From NCBI GenBank assembly GCA_964588695.1, contig CAZPQK010000007.1:1-64000 (forward strand): 64,000 nucleotides of DNA. Direction: 5' to 3'. Below are positions 52,886 to 62,271 of the stretch, one piece after another. Position 1 is the stretch's first letter; each line of letters opens with the position of its first letter. Both the position numbers and the translations under genes were made by a program. This stretch comes from CAZPQK01 sp964588695. Lineage in GTDB: Bacteria > Krumholzibacteriota > Krumholzibacteriia > WVZY01 > JAKEHA01. A model generated the notes under the pieces. That model searched no databases, was not told the DNA's origin, and was given only the letters and a program-made list of their open reading frames with translations.

Positions 52886-53332
52886 TCACTCGTCCTCCGG
52901 CTCCTCGTCGCCATCGGACGATTTGTGGAGCTCCAGGCACAGACCGCTGCCTTTCGAAAACGAGTAGCTGAGCCCGTCGGTGAACGCACGCATGATTAAA
53001 ATACCGCGTCCGCGCTCGCTGAAAGGATCGGGTGCCGCGGTGTCACCCAGCGCTGAGTCAAAGTCAAAGCCGTCGCCCTGATCGTGAATCTGGGCGCGGA
53101 AACCATTGCCGTTAAAGCTAAGAACAACCTTGACGCGCTTGTCTTCGGCGAACTTGTTGCCGTGCTCGATCGCGTTGCTGCACGCTTCAATGAGCGCCGT
53201 GCTAACGTCGTTGATGCTTCCCTCAGAGAACGAAAACTCGCGTGCCAGATCCTGGATTGCGGCGTCAACCGCGCCCAGGTACTTCATGTCACTCGGGAAT
53301 TCGAGCACCATTTTATTAGAGTGCTCACTCAT
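52886..53332 (-). CDS. RsbW-like anti-sigma serine kinase (HATPase)
   Basis: 148 residues of the GHKL ATPase type. N box A-L-I-E-A-C-S-N-A-I-E-H-G-N, then D-Q-G-D-G-F-D and R-G-R-G-I-L-I-M as the G boxes. It is expected to phosphorylate the STAS partner and bind a sigma factor or other target. GGAGAG before ATG. It lies 16 bases after the STAS gene. No sigma factor is in the window. Confidence 0.9.
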   Translation of the reverse strand: MSEHSNKMVLEFPSDMKYLGAVDAAIQDLAREFSFSEGSINDVSTALIEACSNAIEHGNKFAEDKRVKVVLSFNGNGFRAQIHDQGDGFDFDSALGDTAAPDPFSERGRGILIMRAFTDGLSYSFSKGSGLCLELHKSSDGDEEPEDE

Positions 53333-53348
53333 GAACTCTCCTTGGTGC

Positions 53349-53699
53349 TTAGGCGCTACCTTCGGCGAACGCTTTCAGCGCGGCTTCTTCGGTGTCGAAA
53401 GCCTTAAAGAGCAGATTGAGCTTGGTGACGTAGAGAATACTCTCAATTCGATCGGACGCGTGCATGATAACCAGGTCGCCGCCCGAACGCCGCACCGACG
53501 TGTAACCGCTGATGAGGATTCCCAGTCCAGTGGAGTTGATCCAGGAGACCTTCTCCAGGTTTACAATAATGTTCTTTTTACCCGAGTCCATTAGCGACTT
53601 GAATACGTCGCGAAACGTATCGGCGTCGGGACCACCGGTCAGTTTACCGTTGAGGTCGAGGATAACCGCGTTATCCACTTCTCGCTGAGTGATCTTCAC
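53349..53699 (-). CDS. STAS anti-anti-sigma factor (RsbV/SpoIIAA-like)
   Basis: 116 residues. The phosphorylatable serine is S56 in I-N-S-T-G-L-G. The start is GTG at 53699, directly touching the rluD stop codon; its AAGGAGG lies inside the last rluD codons, a decisive ribosome site. It forms a partner switch with the following RsbW-like kinase and RsbU-like phosphatase. Confidence 0.92.
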   Translation of the reverse strand: MKITQREVDNAVILDLNGKLTGGPDADTFRDVFKSLMDSGKKNIIVNLEKVSWINSTGLGILISGYTSVRRSGGDLVIMHASDRIESILYVTKLNLLFKAFDTEEAALKAFAEGSA

Positions 53700-54692
53700 C
53701 TAAACCTCCTTAAATCGGTGCTCGCGATAAAGAGTCTCGAGTACTCCGCGCATATCTGGGGGGAGTGGACTCCGAAATGTCACCCGCCGGCGTTCGCCCG
53801 GGTGGTCGAACGAGACTTCCGACGCGTGCAGCGCATGCCGCGGCATGAGCTTGAGTAGTTGTTCAAATTGAGCGCGCCCCTTCGGCGTGGCGAACCCTTT
53901 TCTTTTTCTACCGCCGTAAACGGGGTCGCCCAAAAGCGGATGGGCGACGTGAGCTAAGTGGACTCGAATCTGATGTGTACGCCCCGTGAACGTGGCCAAC
54001 CGAATATAGTCCAAATCGCTAAACCTGTCTACCACGTTCACTTCCGTGATCGCTTCCCTCCCGCCGCGGGTCACCGCCATGCGCTGACGATGCACCGGGT
54101 GGCGCCCGATGGGCTCGTTAATCCGTCGAAACTCGTTGCCCAGGTTGCCCAAACTAAAGGCGTGGTAGCGCTTGGAAAAGGTTCGCTCCTTGAGCTGCTG
54201 CGAGAGGCTGGCGTATGCGGCGTCGGTCTTGGCTACGACAATCAGTCCGCTGGTATCCTTGTCCAAACGGTGAACGATTCCGGGGCGCGTCGGACCTCCG
54301 AGCCCGGCTAGCTTGACGCCGGCACCGAGCAACGCGTTGACCAGAGTACCATCCCAATTGCCGTGTGCCGGATGGACCACAAGGTCGACTTGCTTGTTAA
54401 CCACCACCAGATGGTCGTCCTCATAAACAATGTTAATGGGAATCTGCTGTGGTTCGGGGGCCGAAACCGCCACGTCGGCCGCAACCGGGACGTTCACAAC
54501 CACCACGTCTCCTTCGGAAACGGCAAAGCGGTCGTTCCTGACCGCACCGTTTAGCGTGACTTGTCCGGCTTCGTTTAGTTGTTGCACCTGATTGCGCGAG
54601 AGGTCGTCGATGCGAGCGGCGCATAGGCGGTCAAGCCGCGTACCCGCTTCGTCCGCGGCGACGGTGAACTCATGACGAGTGGAATCGGTCAA
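53700..54692 (-). CDS. rluD: Large-subunit 23S rRNA pseudouridine synthase
   Basis: 330 residues. An N-terminal S4 RNA-binding domain (T-R-L-D-R-L-C-A-A-R-I) is followed by the RluA-family catalytic domain with G-I-V-H-R-L-D-K-D-T-S-G-L containing the catalytic aspartate. It probably modifies helix 69 of 23S rRNA, although RluC-type specificity cannot be excluded. The start is TTG, five bases after lspA. Confidence 0.92.
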   Translation of the reverse strand: MTDSTRHEFTVAADEAGTRLDRLCAARIDDLSRNQVQQLNEAGQVTLNGAVRNDRFAVSEGDVVVVNVPVAADVAVSAPEPQQIPINIVYEDDHLVVVNKQVDLVVHPAHGNWDGTLVNALLGAGVKLAGLGGPTRPGIVHRLDKDTSGLIVVAKTDAAYASLSQQLKERTFSKRYHAFSLGNLGNEFRRINEPIGRHPVHRQRMAVTRGGREAITEVNVVDRFSDLDYIRLATFTGRTHQIRVHLAHVAHPLLGDPVYGGRKRKGFATPKGRAQFEQLLKLMPRHALHASEVSFDHPGERRRVTFRSPLPPDMRGVLETLYREHRFKEV

Positions 54693-54697
54693 AACGT

Positions 54698-55207
54698 TTA
54701 AGGAACGGGCGGCGGATTGGTGTCGCCTTCGGCCGGGGAAGAAGGTTCAGGAGCATCATCGGCGGAGTTCTTGCGCGACTCGATGAGCAGCGTCACTAGC
54801 AGCAGCGTCGCGCCAATCGACACACCCATGTCGGCCACATTAAAAACGGGAAACCAGTGTCCACCAGCGCCGATCTCGATAAAGTCGATTACTTCGCCGG
54901 CGTATAGGCGATCGATCAGGTTGCCAACGGCGCCGCCCATAATCATGGCCAGCAACACACGCTTGAAAGTTTGTCCGGGCGGAAGCGTACGCGCAATGTA
55001 GATAATGAAACCAATCGCCAGGATACTGGCGGCGACAAAAAACCAACGACCACCCTGGAATAATCCGAAGGCGGCACCGGCGTTCTTTAGCAACGTTATG
55101 CGAAAGAACCCTTCAATGACGTCATAGCTCTCGCCCCGACGCCACATGATTTGCTTGGAGATTTGATCAAGGACAACAATGAGTGCGGCGGGAAGAAAAA
55201 GGCGCAC
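54698..55207 (-). CDS. lspA: Signal peptidase II (prolipoprotein)
   Basis: 169 residues from GTG 55207, two bases past the DksA-like gene stop with AGGA upstream; the open frame continues to 55264. Four membrane helices; the catalytic aspartates are in G-N-L-I-D-R and F-N-V-A-D. It ends in a Pro/Ala/Ser-rich tail. It processes the lipoproteins seen elsewhere in the window (DUF4266, SpoIID and binding protein). Confidence 0.94.
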   Translation of the reverse strand: MRLFLPAALIVVLDQISKQIMWRRGESYDVIEGFFRITLLKNAGAAFGLFQGGRWFFVAASILAIGFIIYIARTLPPGQTFKRVLLAMIMGGAVGNLIDRLYAGEVIDFIEIGAGGHWFPVFNVADMGVSIGATLLLVTLLIESRKNSADDAPEPSSPAEGDTNPPPVP

Positions 55208-55208
55208 A

Positions 55209-55574
55209 CTAGTTCCTAAGTTTTTCCAGGCGCGACTTGCACTCCACACACAGGCTGGCGGCAAGGTAGGCCTCCAGGCGCTTCACCGGAATCGCGTTGC
55301 CGCACTCTTCGCAGGTTCCATAGATTCCAGCGTCGATCCGCTTAAGCGCAAGATCAAGTTCGGCAAGATAGTCGCTCCCCTGACTCGCGCGCTGAAACAC
55401 CTGCTCCTGTTCCATCGCGTCCGACCCGGCGTCGGCCATATGATTGGAATAGGTGCTTTGGCTGGTCTCTTTTCCGCGGTCGTCGCGACGATCGCGCAAA
55501 CCAAGTTTCGAAGCCACCCGGTCGCGTTCGGCGAGTATCAGTTCCCTGAATCTGGCCAACTCTTTTTTGTTCAT
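55209..55574 (-). CDS. DksA/TraR-type C4 zinc-finger protein
   Basis: 121 residues from ATG 55574 (AAGGG upstream). A coiled-coil N-terminal part (K-K-E-L-A-R-F-R-E-L-I-L-A-E-R-D) is followed by Y-G-x-C-E-E-C-G and C-V-E-C-K, giving a complete C4 zinc site. DksA members bind RNA polymerase in the secondary channel. The tip residues D-x-x-D-A of true DksA are not clearly there, so function may differ. Next to lspA, as in many genomes. Confidence 0.88.
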   Translation of the reverse strand: MNKKELARFRELILAERDRVASKLGLRDRRDDRGKETSQSTYSNHMADAGSDAMEQEQVFQRASQGSDYLAELDLALKRIDAGIYGTCEECGNAIPVKRLEAYLAASLCVECKSRLEKLRN

Positions 55575-55700
55575 GGCAATGCCCTTAGGGAAGCAACTGC
55601 GGCGAGCCAACTCGACCCGCTTGGCAAGCGGAAAAATACACAGCCTCCCCAGGGGTGTCAATCGTATTCCGCGCGCGCTACCTTGTTGACAGACAGCGGT

Positions 55701-58700
55701 TTAGCCGACCTTTTGCAGCCACGTTGACACCTCTTCATCGTCGATCGCGAACGAAATCCGGTGCTCCCAGTCAGCATCGCCGGCGGCGATTTCGGTGGCT
55801 AGGGTTTCATTACGGATCAAATCACCTTGGGTCGAGAACACTTTGTCGATGACCGCCGACCCCCGGTAGCGCAGTTCAATTCGGTCGGTGACATCCAGGC
55901 CGGCCGACTTACGCAGGTTCTGCACCCGGTTGATGACCTCCCGCGCCAGCCCCTCAAGCTTTAGCTCTTCGCTGATGGTAAGGTCCATGACGACGGTCAG
56001 TCCGCGATCCGCGACCGCACCGAAGCCAGTGCGACCGGTCGTACCTACGGTAAGTTCGTCGGTTCCTAGTTGCACGTCTTCCCCGGCCACGTTAACCGTT
56101 ACCGCGCCGGTCTCTTCAAACGCGAGCAGGGCCCCGGCGTCCAAAGCCTTGATTGCCGACGCGACTTGCGGAACCTGCTTGCCGAAACGCTTACCCAGCA
56201 CCGGAAAGTTGGGCTTCGCGGTTAACGACACGCTTTCGCCAAGGTCTTTCGCTTTCGCGATATTGCGAACGTTAAGCTCTTCGGCTGCCAGCGCGACAAC
56301 GTCGGGCTCGGCCAGAAAACCGTCTACACCTTCACCATGCACCCAGACATTCGCCAACGGTTGTCGCACCCGCACACTCGCATCGTTGCGCACCGACCTG
56401 CCCATCGACGACACGCGCAACGCGATGTCCATGGCCTGTTCCAGCGTCGTGTCGATGAGCGTTGCATCAGACACCGGAAAGTCTTGCAAATGAATCGAAT
56501 GCTTGCTGGCATCAGCAACGGTGGCTCCACGCAGCGCCAGAAAAACCTCTTCGGCGATAAACGGTGTGAACGGCGCGAGCAGTTTTGCCACGCCATCAAG
56601 CACGGTGTACAGCGTGTGATACGCCGCTACTTTGTCGGGGCCTGCTTCGCCTTTCCAAAAGCGACGCCGCGATCGGCGCACGTACCAATTGGAAAGCTCG
56701 TCCAACACAAACGCTTGGATCGCGCGACCCGCACGAGTGGGATCGTACGCGTTCATGTTTTCGGTAACGTCGGCAACCAGGCTGTGGTAACGCGACAACA
56801 ACCACCGATCCAACAAATTGGGCTCGCCCTGGTCGTCGCCGTGGACGTAGCCATCGATGTTCGCGTACATCGCGAAGAAAGAATAAACGTTGCGCAGCGT
56901 CCCCATGAGTTTCTGCGACGACTCCACCACACCGTCACGATCGAAACGTGTGGGTGTCCACGGTGGACTTGCGGTAATCAAATACCAACGCAACGCGTCG
57001 GCGCCTTCGTTGTTCAGCACGTCCCACGGATCGACAGCATTTCCGCGGCTTTTGGACATCTTCTGACCGTTCTTGTCCAGAATCAGCTCGGTCGACAATA
57101 CGTTCTTGTAGGGACTCTTGCCGGTTAAAAAGACCGAGATCGCAAGCAACGAATAGAACCAACCGCGCGACTGATCGATACCCTCCGATATATAGTCGGC
57201 CGGAAACTGGCGATCGAACATCTTGTTTTCGTCCCACGGGTGGTGATACTGCGCAAACGGCATCGCGCCAGAATCAAACCACACGTCGATGACTTCTTTA
57301 ACGCGCTCCATTTCGCCGGCGCATTTGTCACACTTAAGCTTGATGTCGTCGACCATAGGGCGATGCAAATCCAGATCGTCGCGGGCGGGCGGGTTGACGG
57401 CGCGCTCGTAAAGTTCGTCGATGCCACCAACGGTATCGTCGTGCCCGCATTCGCACCGCCAGATGTTCAACGGCGTTCCCCAATAACGTTCGCGCGACAA
57501 CGACCAATCGACATTGTTTTCCAGCCAGTTACCAAACCGGTACTCGCCGACCTCGCGCGGGATCCAGTTAACTTTTGCGCTGGCGGCAATCATCTCATCT
57601 TTGTACGACGTCGTTTCGATGTACCACGACTTGCGCGCGTAGTAGACCAGCGGTGTACTGCAACGCCAGCAAAACGGGTAAGAGTGAGTAATCTTGGTGT
57701 TCTTGTAGAGTTTGCCTTCGACTTTGAGATGCTTGGTGATATCGGTGTCGGCATCTTTAATGAACTGTCCCGCCCACGGTTCGATCTCGGGCAGAAAGGT
57801 ACCGTTGGGCGCCACCGCTTGCACCAGGGGCACACCATGGTTGCGATGCAACTGGTAGTCGTCTTCGCCAAAAGCGGGCGCAATATGCACAATACCGGTG
57901 CCGTCGTCGAGACTAACGAAGTCACCGGCCACTACCCGAAACGCACCTTCGCTCTTCTTGTCGGCGTAATAGTCGAACAGCGGGATGTAAGTCGCGCCGA
58001 CCAGGTCAGCGCCGACAACTGTACCAATCACCTCGTAGTCGCCATCAAGCTGAGCTAGTAGCGCTTCGGCCAGAACATAAGTTTCGTCGTTGTGACGCAC
58101 ACGCGCGTAAGTGTGTTCGGCACCAACCGCCAGAGCCATATTGGAGATTAAGGTCCACGGCGTGGTAGTCCACACCAGGAACTTCTCGTCCGCGTCTTCG
58201 CGCTGAAACTTTACAAAGATGGACGGATCCTTGACGTCTTTGTAACCCTGGCTCACTTCGTGGCTGGAAAGCGACGTCTCACAGCGCGGACAATACGGCA
58301 CAATCTTGTGCCCCTGGTAAATGAGCCCCTTCTTCCAGAACTCTTTTAGGATCCACCAAACACTTTCGATGTATTCGTTCTTGAAGGTGATGTACGGGTC
58401 GTCCATGTCCACCCAAAACCCGATGCGGCTGGTGAACTCGACCCAGTCCTTCTCGTAGCGGAATACACTCTCGCGACACCTGGCGTTGAATTCCGCCACC
58501 CCGTAAGCTTCGATTTCTTCTTTGTGCTTAATCCCTAGTTGGTTTTCGACTTCGATTTCGACCGGGAGACCATGCGTGTCCCACCCCGCCTTGCGAACAA
58601 CTTGATGTCCTTGCATGGTCTTGAAGCGACACACCAGGTCTTTGGTCAGGCGGGCGAATCCATGATGTACACCCGGCCGTCCGTTGGCGGTCGGCGGTCC

Positions 58701-58847
58701 TTCATAGAACACGAATGGGTTGCTGGCCGGGCGTTCATCGACACTGCGACGAAACGTGTCTTCGCGTTGCCACCACTCGATCGTCGCTTCTTCGGCCGCA
58801 CGAACACCGTCGCCGGAAGGTAACTTGGGAAAGTAAGTTTCGCTCAT
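55701..58847 (-). CDS. ileS: Isoleucyl-tRNA synthetase (long, eukaryote-like type)
   Basis: 1048 residues. Class I synthetase: the HIGH-like motif lies in P-P-T-A-N-G-R-P-G-V-H-H-G-F, the KMSKS motif in G-Q-K-M-S-K-S-R-G-N, with a CP1 editing domain (W-T-T-T-P-W-T-L), zinc-type C-P-R-C and C-D-K-C pairs, and a C-terminal anticodon and tail region. The length and H-H-G-F variant fit the IleS2 branch. Starts three bases after punA. Confidence 0.95.
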   Translation of the reverse strand: MSETYFPKLPSGDGVRAAEEATIEWWQREDTFRRSVDERPASNPFVFYEGPPTANGRPGVHHGFARLTKDLVCRFKTMQGHQVVRKAGWDTHGLPVEIEVENQLGIKHKEEIEAYGVAEFNARCRESVFRYEKDWVEFTSRIGFWVDMDDPYITFKNEYIESVWWILKEFWKKGLIYQGHKIVPYCPRCETSLSSHEVSQGYKDVKDPSIFVKFQREDADEKFLVWTTTPWTLISNMALAVGAEHTYARVRHNDETYVLAEALLAQLDGDYEVIGTVVGADLVGATYIPLFDYYADKKSEGAFRVVAGDFVSLDDGTGIVHIAPAFGEDDYQLHRNHGVPLVQAVAPNGTFLPEIEPWAGQFIKDADTDITKHLKVEGKLYKNTKITHSYPFCWRCSTPLVYYARKSWYIETTSYKDEMIAASAKVNWIPREVGEYRFGNWLENNVDWSLSRERYWGTPLNIWRCECGHDDTVGGIDELYERAVNPPARDDLDLHRPMVDDIKLKCDKCAGEMERVKEVIDVWFDSGAMPFAQYHHPWDENKMFDRQFPADYISEGIDQSRGWFYSLLAISVFLTGKSPYKNVLSTELILDKNGQKMSKSRGNAVDPWDVLNNEGADALRWYLITASPPWTPTRFDRDGVVESSQKLMGTLRNVYSFFAMYANIDGYVHGDDQGEPNLLDRWLLSRYHSLVADVTENMNAYDPTRAGRAIQAFVLDELSNWYVRRSRRRFWKGEAGPDKVAAYHTLYTVLDGVAKLLAPFTPFIAEEVFLALRGATVADASKHSIHLQDFPVSDATLIDTTLEQAMDIALRVSSMGRSVRNDASVRVRQPLANVWVHGEGVDGFLAEPDVVALAAEELNVRNIAKAKDLGESVSLTAKPNFPVLGKRFGKQVPQVASAIKALDAGALLAFEETGAVTVNVAGEDVQLGTDELTVGTTGRTGFGAVADRGLTVVMDLTISEELKLEGLAREVINRVQNLRKSAGLDVTDRIELRYRGSAVIDKVFSTQGDLIRNETLATEIAAGDADWEHRISFAIDDEEVSTWLQKVG

Positions 58848-58850
58848 GAA

Positions 58851-59672
58851 TCAGGCTCTCTTCAAAAACTCGGTTACCAGTTTGCGCAGTTTGGGCTCGG
58901 CCGCGTTGGCGGTTGCAATGATCTTGGGAATGTCCACCGGCTCCAAATGGTCGGGAAAACACAGGTCGGTAACCACGCTTAACGCCAGAACGCGCATCTT
59001 TCCATGGACCGCGACCAGGTTCTCCGGAATAAGCGACATACCCACAACATCGGCGCCAACCCGGCGCAAAAACCGATACTCCGCCGCTGTTTCTAAATTA
59101 GGTCCCGCCACCGCCACAAAAACCGCGCGACGCAACGAAATTCCATGCTCCAACGCAATTGCTTCGACCAGTTCGCGATGACCGTTGTCGTAAGGTTCCG
59201 ACATGTCGGGAAACCGATCCCCCAACCGATCGTCGTTCCAGCCAATCAATGGGTTGTCGCCCATCAAGTTGATGTGGTCGGTCACAACGACGACGTCGCC
59301 CAGATCCAGGTGGGGGTCCATGCCGCCACAAGCGTTAGTTACCACCAGGTCGCGCGCACCCATTGCACGAATTACCCGCACCGGAAAAGTGATCTCCTTC
59401 ATGGAGTACCCTTCGTAATAGTGCAAGCGTCCCTGCATCAATGCGACCGTCTTGCCGCCCAACTTCCCAATGACCAGATTGCCTTCGTGACCGTGCGCCG
59501 TTGATTCCACAAAGTGCGGTATATCCGCGTAAGGAATCACCGTGGCATCTTCCACTGCGTCCGCGCCACCGCCAAGTCCCGTACCCAGAATCAGGCCGCA
59601 ATCGACCGACACGTCCGCCCGCCCGCGGATAAACTCCACGGCTTCGGCAATGTTTTCGTACAACCCCTTCAC
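58851..59672 (-). CDS. punA: Purine nucleoside phosphorylase
   Basis: 273 residues from the GTG at 59672, favoured because GGAGGAG lies directly upstream; an ATG four codons earlier (59684) has no ribosome site, and GGAGGAG would then be coding. It splits purine nucleosides with phosphate. Motifs: L-G-T-G-L-G-G, Y-E-G-Y-S, T-N-A-C-G-G-M, G-P-N-L-E-T-A-A-E-Y-R and V-G-M-S-x-x-P-E. It resembles the trimeric PNP/MTAP family; inosine/guanosine preference is likely. Confidence 0.9.
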   Translation of the reverse strand: MKGLYENIAEAVEFIRGRADVSVDCGLILGTGLGGGADAVEDATVIPYADIPHFVESTAHGHEGNLVIGKLGGKTVALMQGRLHYYEGYSMKEITFPVRVIRAMGARDLVVTNACGGMDPHLDLGDVVVVTDHINLMGDNPLIGWNDDRLGDRFPDMSEPYDNGHRELVEAIALEHGISLRRAVFVAVAGPNLETAAEYRFLRRVGADVVGMSLIPENLVAVHGKMRVLALSVVTDLCFPDHLEPVDIPKIIATANAAEPKLRKLVTEFLKRA

Positions 59673-59732
59673 TTGCTCCTCCATCTCGCGCTAAGCGACT
59701 ATCTGCGGCACGCTGCCAGTCAAGAACGCTGG

Positions 59733-59761
59733 ATTGTAGCAAAAAGGAACCAGAGCGTCGA
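59733..59761 (-). promoter_or_regulatory. Promoter of punA-ileS
   Basis: Minus strand: TCGACG (59756-59761), 17-base spacer, extended -10 TGCTACAAT (hexamer TACAAT 59733-59738), about 60 bases before the punA start. Confidence 0.5.
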
Positions 59762-59783
59762 TTAACGCCTGTGAGCTTGCGGG

Positions 59784-59819
59784 CAAAAAGAAACCGCGCC
59801 GCCCGATTGGGCAGCGCGG
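59784..59819 (-). terminator. Terminator of divIVA
   Basis: An 11-bp stem, CCGCGCCGCCC (59794-59804) with GGGCAGCGCGG (59809-59819), one G-T pair, 4-base loop. Minus strand continues TTTCTTTTT. Confidence 0.9.
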
Positions 59820-59847
59820 CCGATTGCAAAAGCTTTTCGCAGCGCGA

Positions 59848-61044
59848 CTACCGTGAATGCTCGTCGTCGGCTAAGTTCGAAAGAATGTCTTTCTTAATCT
59901 GATCCATCGACCACTCCGACGTCTCGTCCAGACGACGCGTGTCGCGGGCCGGGTCGCTGGAGTTCAGCACAGTAGGCTCGCTCGCGGGCGCCGGCGCCGG
60001 CGGCGGAGTCGGACTCGGACGGTCGCCGGGCGCGCCGTCGGGACGCGAAGAACCGGCCATACGATCGATAATCTCCTGAATGTTGGACAACGCACTTTCG
60101 CTGTAATCCCCGCTAAGGAGCTCCGGCTGCAGGTGGCTGGACTCCCCGCCCGGTTCGGGCGCGGCCGGTCGGGTTGCAGTGGCGACGGAAGACTCGTGCG
60201 CCTCCTGACTTTGTGGAGGCACCGATACGTCAACGCGTCCAACGATGGGAGCGTCCGGTCGAGCTTGAGCGTTAGCGGCGTCGATCGCGTGTTCCATCGA
60301 CGGCGACGGCGGCGCCACGTGGGTTTCGTTGGGCTGGCCGGCGCGAATTTCGCCGACAGAGTCGGACGCACGAGGCCCTTCTGGAGGGTCACTAGGACTC
60401 GGCGACGTTCCGCGGTAGGGCTGTTCGGTCGGCGCGGATTCGGGGGAATAAGACTGGCTCCGCCCCGGATTGCCGGTGAACAAATCGTTGGCCGCTCCGG
60501 TCCCCCCTAGTCCCGCGATCGCATCAGCCTGCGGTTTCGGTTTCGGCGACTCGATCTCGCCCACCCGATCGGCCAGCGACGCGTTCTCCTCGGAAAGATC
60601 CTTCTCGGCAGACTCGATAAACTTTAAGTGCGACTCGGCGACAACTTTCATTTTCGCCAGGTACCCATCGCGTTCGCTACGCAGTTGCGCTACTTCCTGG
60701 CGCAACGTCATCGCTTCGTTCTTGATGTTACGAAGCGCTTTCTCCGACTCAATGTGCGCTTCTTTGATAATGATATCGGCTTCGCGACGCGCATTGTCTT
60801 TGGCTTCGCCGGTGACGCGCTCGGCGGTGACCAGCGTGTCGCGCAACGTACGCTCCATGGTACGGTACTCGGCAACCTTATCGTCGAGCTCCAACAACCG
60901 CTCGCGTAGTGCTTTGTTTTCGTTGAGGACTGCTTCGTACTCATCTCCCACCGTGGCAAGAAACGCGTAGACCTCTTCGGGGTCCAGGCCTCGCATCGCT
61001 TTGCGAAACTCCTGCTTGCGGATGTCCAATGGTGTGATGCGCAT
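59848..61044 (-). CDS. DivIVA-domain coiled-coil protein
   Basis: 398 residues. The N-terminal DivIVA lipid-binding motif is I-T-P-L-D-I-R-K-Q-E-F-R-K-A-M-R-G-L-D, a long coiled coil spans about 25-160, and a disordered Pro/Ser/Glu-rich region (about 165-360) follows. The end is an acidic amphipathic helix (S-M-D-Q-I-K-K-D-I-L-S-N-L). DivIVA/GpsB-type proteins mark poles or division sites by binding curved membrane; here the target is unknown. TTGGAGGGTTG precedes ATG. Flanked by its own terminator; no division genes adjacent. Confidence 0.9.
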   Translation of the reverse strand: MRITPLDIRKQEFRKAMRGLDPEEVYAFLATVGDEYEAVLNENKALRERLLELDDKVAEYRTMERTLRDTLVTAERVTGEAKDNARREADIIIKEAHIESEKALRNIKNEAMTLRQEVAQLRSERDGYLAKMKVVAESHLKFIESAEKDLSEENASLADRVGEIESPKPKPQADAIAGLGGTGAANDLFTGNPGRSQSYSPESAPTEQPYRGTSPSPSDPPEGPRASDSVGEIRAGQPNETHVAPPSPSMEHAIDAANAQARPDAPIVGRVDVSVPPQSQEAHESSVATATRPAAPEPGGESSHLQPELLSGDYSESALSNIQEIIDRMAGSSRPDGAPGDRPSPTPPPAPAPASEPTVLNSSDPARDTRRLDETSEWSMDQIKKDILSNLADDEHSR

Positions 61045-61311
61045 TCCGTCAACCCTCCAAAAATCGTAATTGCCGCGTCGCGGCTCGTCGCAACGCTGTT
61101 CTTGTAAAAGAAAACCAAGCCCCGTTATCTGACCAGAAGTTTTTGCCGACGGGGCGTATACCGTCTGTTACGCAAGAATCCCGCCGGTTTCCTATCGTGT
61201 CTTAGGATTCCCTAAACGTCTTAATAACAGCAAGTTATTTTTACAGGAGGATGCGCCGCCGCGGTCGCGGACTCGCACAGGTGGAAAGAGGTTCGCCAAT
61301 TTGGGGTTGGC

Positions 61312-62001
61312 CTAGCCGCGAAGCGGCGGGCGCTCGCCGGTCAACGTTCGACCCACACGAATGATGGTGGCGCCCTCCTCCACCGCGATCTCGAAGTCAC
61401 CGCTCATGCCCATGCTCAACTCCGGCAGACTGAGCCCTACGTCAACCAGCCGGTCGCGCAATTCACGGAGCGCACGAAAACACCTTCGGGTGTCTTCAGG
61501 ATCTTGGGTCACGGGTCCCATCGTCATGAGCCCAATGATCTTCAAATTGGGTAACGCTACGATCTGCGGAATGACTTCGGCCGCGTCGGTAAGCGATATT
61601 CCGGACTTCGCGGATTCTTCGGTGGTATTGATCTGCACCAGACCATTGGTGGTAAGACCACGCTCGCCGCCAATCCGGCTAAGCGCTTCGGCCAGGCGAA
61701 GCGAATCAATGGAGTGGATTAGCTCGAACTCTCCAACCGCTTTGCCCGCCTTGTTGCGTTGTAGGTGACCGATCAGATGCCAGCGCGCAGCATCACCCAC
61801 GCGGGGCTTCTTTTCGAGGGCTTCCTGGACTCGGTTCTCGCCGATGTCGGCGATACCCGCCGCCAACACAGCTGCAACCATTTCGGGCCCGAAGGTCTTG
61901 GTGACCCCGACAATTGTGACCGACTCCCCTTCCCGCCCCGACCGGCGCAGGGCATCTGACACCCGAAGGCGTATTTCTTGGGCTCGGTGGCTTAAGTCCA
62001 T
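61312..62001 (-). CDS. PLP homeostasis protein (YggS/PLPBP family)
   Basis: 229 residues from ATG 62001; the frame stays open to 62106 but without a ribosome site. It begins I-V-G-V-T-K-T-F with the PLP-binding lysine, followed by G-E-N-R-V-Q-E-A, W-H-L-I-G-H-L-Q-R-N-K, L-M-T-M-G and S-M-G-M-S-G-D-F; R-V-G-R near the end completes the fold-type III barrel. Maintains pyridoxal phosphate balance. Often next to proC or divIVA-region genes; here divIVA is next. Confidence 0.93.
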   Translation of the reverse strand: MDLSHRAQEIRLRVSDALRRSGREGESVTIVGVTKTFGPEMVAAVLAAGIADIGENRVQEALEKKPRVGDAARWHLIGHLQRNKAGKAVGEFELIHSIDSLRLAEALSRIGGERGLTTNGLVQINTTEESAKSGISLTDAAEVIPQIVALPNLKIIGLMTMGPVTQDPEDTRRCFRALRELRDRLVDVGLSLPELSMGMSGDFEIAVEEGATIIRVGRTLTGERPPLRG

Positions 62002-62184
62002 GCGGCGTAATGTACCCCAGTCGACCGGCGGACGCGAACGGTTTGCGTCAGCCAAAGCGTAAAAAAAAGTTGTCCCCAGGAACCGCCGTTTATCCCCATT
62101 TTCCACAACCCTGTTTCGCGTAAAATGTGCTATATTAAGGACATAGCCCGTTGCATGTAAATGATTTCACAAGCAAAGAATCGC

Positions 62185-62214
62185 TTGACGGCATAAAACG
62201 CGTGCCCGTAGGAT
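62185..62214 (+). promoter_or_regulatory. Promoter of the ribonucleotide reductase gene
   Basis: TTGACG at 62185-62190, 18-base spacer, TAGGAT at 62209-62214. Confidence 0.5.
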
Positions 62215-62255
62215 GGGCCTCACCCTCAACTTGTAGGGGTTAGCGAGATTGGCCT

Positions 62256-62271
62256 GCACAATATCTTGGGT
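62256..62271 (+). promoter_or_regulatory. Candidate NrdR box
   Basis: GCACAATATCTTGGGT matches the NrdR-box consensus ACACAATATATTGTGT as I remember it at 13 of 16 positions. NrdR boxes normally come in pairs about three helical turns apart; the second A+T element 18 bases on is a poor match, so this is tentative. Its position downstream of the predicted start also differs from the classical layout. Confidence 0.3.
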
